From Periconia sp. R9002 (Eukaryota > Ascomycota > Dothideomycetes > Pleosporales > Periconiaceae), in contig JAMAHW010000051.1 of the NCBI GenBank assembly GCA_023627715.1, positions 213,122-277,121 of the forward strand: a stretch of DNA of 64,000 bases, written 5' to 3'. The position numbers were made by a program, and so were the translations under genes. The notes beneath the pieces are model-generated. The model saw only the letters and a list, made by a program, of their open reading frames with translations, made no database searches and was not told the DNA's origin. Each line of letters starts with the position of its first letter. Position 1 is the stretch's first letter. Shown here in pieces: positions 59,716-64,000 of this stretch.

Positions 59716-62700
59716 TATATAGTTTTTAATTTTAGTTTAAAAATATAAGTAAAATAAATACTAACTTTAGTATATAAGAATAGTACTTAATGTTTTGTTA
59801 CATATAGAAAGAGGGGCCCTAAAAGTAAATAGCCCCTTTTAGTATATATATCTATATTACACTATATATAATAAAACCTATAATATTAAGGTAAGTTAAA
59901 ATTATTATATATATTATTATTAGGTTTAGTATTATCTCTATTAGTATTATTAGAGTCTAGTATCTTAATAATACTATACTTATTATTATTTTAGTTATCT
60001 AAAATCTACCTACTATAGGGCGGGGTCCTATTTTCTTTTTTTTTACTTTCTTCTTCTAAAATGCGCCTAGTATATAGTAGAGCTCTAGTCTTATTAATAC
60101 TTTAGTAACTTTTTAAAGTAGGATAAGAAATAAACTTTTTAAATAGACTAAGTATATTAGTAGTTTCTTTTACGTTTACGTTATAAATATAATAAAGCTC
60201 TTTAAGTAGCGCTTTATTAAGTACGTAAGATATAACTAGGGGCTCTATATACTATAAAAGGCGGAGAATACTTAGATTATACCTTACTACTATACGCGCC
60301 TATTATTAGATTATATCTTAGGTAACGTTTCTTTCTATAAACTAATTAGCAGCTATACTCTATAGAAGTAAACTATAGATACTAACACTACTAAAAATAT
60401 CTTTAATAAACGTCTATTTTTAACTCTAGTTTAATATATTTATAAACTCTTTCTACTCTACGGCGTATAACGTTTTAGTAGAAGAGTTATAGAAGTTATT
60501 ACTATACGTATAAGAGAATCTAGCGTTCTAAGTAAGATCTTTATAGCTTATACCTTTCTTACTAGTTCTCTTTAAGTAATACTCTTTTACTTTTACTTCT
60601 AGCGTAGTGTATTTATTATATAACTAGTATAGGCGCTAGCAATATTTAATCTCTTTAATTAAACCTAACTTAATAGAAGTATAGGTATTAGTAAAGACTT
60701 ACTTAAACGCTCTACTTACCTCTTTAGTTATACCTATATTAATATCTACGCCTTTACCTATATCCCTATACTAGGTTTTAGGAACCTTATTATTATAGAA
60801 ATAGTCTTTACTTCATATTAAGAATAGTTAACTACTTATACTACTACCCTACTAACCCTAAATACTCTACTAATCCTAGATTACTTCTATTAACTTAATA
60901 AGTTATCTTTTTTTAATAAATTTTAAAATCTTTTTAGAGCTCTAATAAGGCTACGCTTTTATTACATAGTTATAGAAACGCACTTACTTCTTAGACAGCT
61001 TCTTACTAATAAGTATTTTAGGCGTAATCTAGGAACTTAGCTGCGTACTACTAATATCTAAATTAAATTACTAAAAAAGAGAGTCTATTAGTATTAGAAG
61101 GGTAACCTTTTCGCAGCGCTTACACTTTTTTATTACCTTATCTATAGGGGCGTCTTTAGACTTATCCTCGTTATCCTATAAGTAATTAACTCTATCCTCT
61201 TTTAGCTACTTAAAGATAGAATTTATATAAGTAATAAGCTATCTTTTTCCCGTACGCTTATATATCTAATAGAGAGCTACTTCTAGCGTTTTAACTAAAA
61301 ATACTATACATTTATTACTAGCTAGGCTGTATACGCTATAAACCCCCTTATTATATTTATCTATAAGTATAGTTAGTTGCGTTATATCTCTAGCCTAATC
61401 GCTACTATAGTGTCTTTAGTAGTCTAGTTTAATCTAAAGAGTATAAGCTAGCGAAGCTATATAGATAGGTATCTTATATATAATTTAAATAAATTACTAT
61501 GTCTAATTGTCTAGTAGGGAAAAAAAAGGAAAAAGGGGGCTAAGAGTAGCGTTATTTCTATAATTAATCTAATATTATAAAGGTATATATTATACGCTTA
61601 TATAGAATAAAACTAATTTTAACTTATATAAAATAAGAGAGTGTATATAGCTATTACTAGTTCCTAATAGATAATATAGTAGAACTATATAAAAGTATAA
61701 GTATATATAACAGTAACTAGGGTTTAAAACTTAAGGGGCGCAACGCTAGACTAATTAGGGGGCTCTTTATATTATATCTATTATTATAGCTAATCTTCTA
61801 TAACGTATAAGCTACCTATTTTATTCTTTATAATTAGATAAGACCCCTTTAGGCTACTTTAGAAAGCGCTGCTATAAACCTATAGATTTTCCTAGTATTA
61901 TATTTACTCTATTCTACTATAACTACTACTACTATAACTACTTTATTTTACACGCTTTTACTTCTTCCCCTTAACTAATTATTTATAATAGCTTCTAATA
62001 TAGCTAACGCTACGCGATATATTAAATTTATTAATAATTTTAGCCTATTAGTTTATAGATACTATTAGTACTGTATTAATCTAGACTTAGTTAAAACCTA
62101 CTTTTATTAGTTATACTCTAATATTATCTTAAATAACCTCCTTTATAATATTAAATAGATAATAGAAAACTATAATAGAAGTAAGCTTATTTAAGATCCT
62201 CGCTCGTTAATAGTGCCTACTATACCTATATCTACTTTCCTATTACTAGCTAAACTAGCACTATTATTAAAGTGTAATACCTAAACTAGTTATTTATTTA
62301 TTTTAACTAGAAATTATACTAAAAAGATAATAAAGGCCTACCTACGCTAGTACAGCCTATTTATAAACTAAAGTGTAGGAGTAGAGTAGAGTAAGCACTA
62401 GTTAGCTATACGCTTATAGGTATTTTTTCCGCCTAGTTAGGGAAATAGTAGTAATTAATTTAAGGTGCTTTTGCTAAGCCCTTCAGCCTCTCTTTTATCT
62501 AGTATAAGAAAGGCTAATAAGGATATAGATACCTCCCTTCTAAATATACTAGATTAACTATATAAAGGAGTAGAGGCAAATAAGGTAGAATAAGGAGCGG
62601 TAATGCTAGGACTTTCTATATAATTAACTAGCGCGTTTATAAAAAATATAGGTTTCTAAGCTCACCTTAAAGACTTTTTATTCCTAGAGATTTAGTAGTA

Positions 62701-63910
62701 TACCTATTCTAAACCTACGTCTACGGAGCTAAAATTACTATAGGCGTCTATATAGTTAATATTTATAAAATACTAGACCCTTATATTGTAGACGTTCTAA
62801 TAGGTACGTATTTAAGTAATATAAGAGGAAAGCTTCTATATACCTACTTATCTATTAGTGCACTATTAAGGGTTTAACTAGAAGTATAGTTACTACCTTA
62901 TTAACGTCTTTACTATATTCTATTAACTACTTACTATAAAGCTTTGCTAGCTGCGTAGTTTCTATATTATATAGTAATAATAGGAGGCGTAGGATAGAAT
63001 TAAGACAGTACTACGCGAGAAAAGAGATAAGAAGGAGACTTATACTAAGTAGAGCGAGAATAAGAGTAATAGTAATAAGAATAAAGAGTTTAACTAAGAG
63101 GAGGTTAAGGAAGCGCTATTACCTAGCCTTTCGTTATTAGAGTAACTCTACTATAAGTTCTAGCTATTAGTTATAGAGTAGGTAGGTGTTCTATCTAATA
63201 ATAATTTTACTCTTACTATTATCCTAGTATTTATCGTAGTTAATACTAAAAAAGATACTTTTTAACTAGTATACGTGTTTATAATAGACGTTTATAGGTT
63301 TATAAAAACTACTAGGTTCTATAGTATTTAAAAGATATACAACCTAGTAAAGGAGGCGTAAGTGGAGTTATTAAGGGACGAAAGGGGGTTAGATAGAGAA
63401 AGTAATAAGGATAGTGTAGAGAAGGTAGAGGTAATAGTATTACTACGGGCAGCGTATAAGGCGCCCCTTAAGTTAGAAGTAGTAGTTATTAGGGATCGGC
63501 TTTAGGCGTAGGCTAGCTATTATCTAATTGTTATAGCTGTGCCTTATAGAATTACTTTTGGCGCTTATAGTAAGTGTAATTTTAATAATAACTATAAGTA
63601 GTAATATATAGGTAAAGACGGGGATCTTAGACCTAAGGCAGACTATAATATAGACACGTAACTAAGGATTATGTAACGGCTCTATAACTCTATAAATACT
63701 AAAATAGATAGAGACGTAGGGATATCTCTATAGAATTTATATCTCTATAGTTAATAGAAACTATAGAGTAATAGAGCTTATAAATTTTATTAGTATATAG
63801 TAAGCACGTATTACACTCCTTAGATAGTTTTTATTATTAATTCAATCTTCTAACTAAAGAGCTACCCTACTTTTAATATCTACTATTTAGAATCTATTAT
63901 ATTGTGCTTA
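59716..63910. other. Extremely TA-rich, ORF-less block (RIP-type relic)
   Basis: About 4.2 kb with almost only A and T, dense TA steps, and no reading frame longer than a few dozen codons on either strand. Composition returns to normal sharply at about 63,910. It fits a long transposon or several, mutated by RIP until unrecognisable. I could not identify the element class. Confidence 0.75.
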
Positions 63911-64000
63911 TTAATAGTTACATACCCTATCAAATCAGACGTAAATGGGATTATGAGTATAATCCCTTTGAATACGGCTCGTGCACTCTGAACGACAGGG

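Noticed and set aside
59716..63910. Centromere or telomere
   Set aside because: No telomere repeat is present, and a sharp return to normal sequence after 4 kb fits a mutated element better.

Overview
This window is nuclear DNA of a filamentous ascomycete, most likely a dothideomycete of the Pleosporales type. Genes are separated and carry short GT-AG introns (about 50-130 nt, CTAAC/CTGAC-like branch sites). Typical Pezizomycotina families are present: CBM1-GH5 cellulase, Pth11-like receptor, NmrA-like reductases, Zn2Cys6 regulator, many P450s. Long TA-rich stretches with dead genes look like repeat-induced point mutation (RIP). The lineage is inferred from gene content only. All splice models below were built by hand from reading frame, phase and splice signals.

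Region 1 (1-28,900) is gene-poor and decayed. It holds the 5' part of a secreted GH5 endoglucanase (1-1242, minus), an F-box-like gene with one stop (3002-4708), a dead short-chain dehydrogenase (5734-6585), a secreted beta-propeller lectin (7719-9018), a GliT/thioredoxin-reductase-like flavoenzyme (12573-13580), an eight-exon MACPF gene with an N-terminal repeat region and one in-frame stop (14314-17813, minus), a P450 remnant (19090-19790), a 604-residue membrane protein (20692-22571) and a truncated diterpene cyclase pseudogene (26505-27638, minus).

Region 2 (28,972-53,297) is the interesting part, a dense block that reads as a diterpenoid biosynthetic cluster. It contains a Pth11-like membrane receptor, a glutathione transferase, four intact cytochromes P450 (32782-34549, 35062-36842, 37389-39050, 39659-41540), a laccase-type multicopper oxidase (42418-44251), a bifunctional class II/class I diterpene synthase with both DxDD and DExxE/NSE motifs (44836-47991), an O-methyltransferase (49159-50640) and two divergent NmrA-like reductases (51103-51865, 52340-53297). 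A plausible route is: geranylgeranyl diphosphate made elsewhere is cyclised by the synthase, oxidised by the P450s, and tailored by the methyltransferase, reductases and perhaps the oxidase and transferase. No GGPP synthase or transporter is present here. The product cannot be read from sequence.

Region 3 (53,300-64,000) is transposon graveyard: LINE and Tc1/mariner fragments, then a Zn2Cys6 regulator gene (56898-59303) with a GC-AG intron and an apparent one-base frameshift, then a 21-bp tandem repeat and a 4.4-kb extremely TA-rich block with no ORFs that ends sharply near 63,910.
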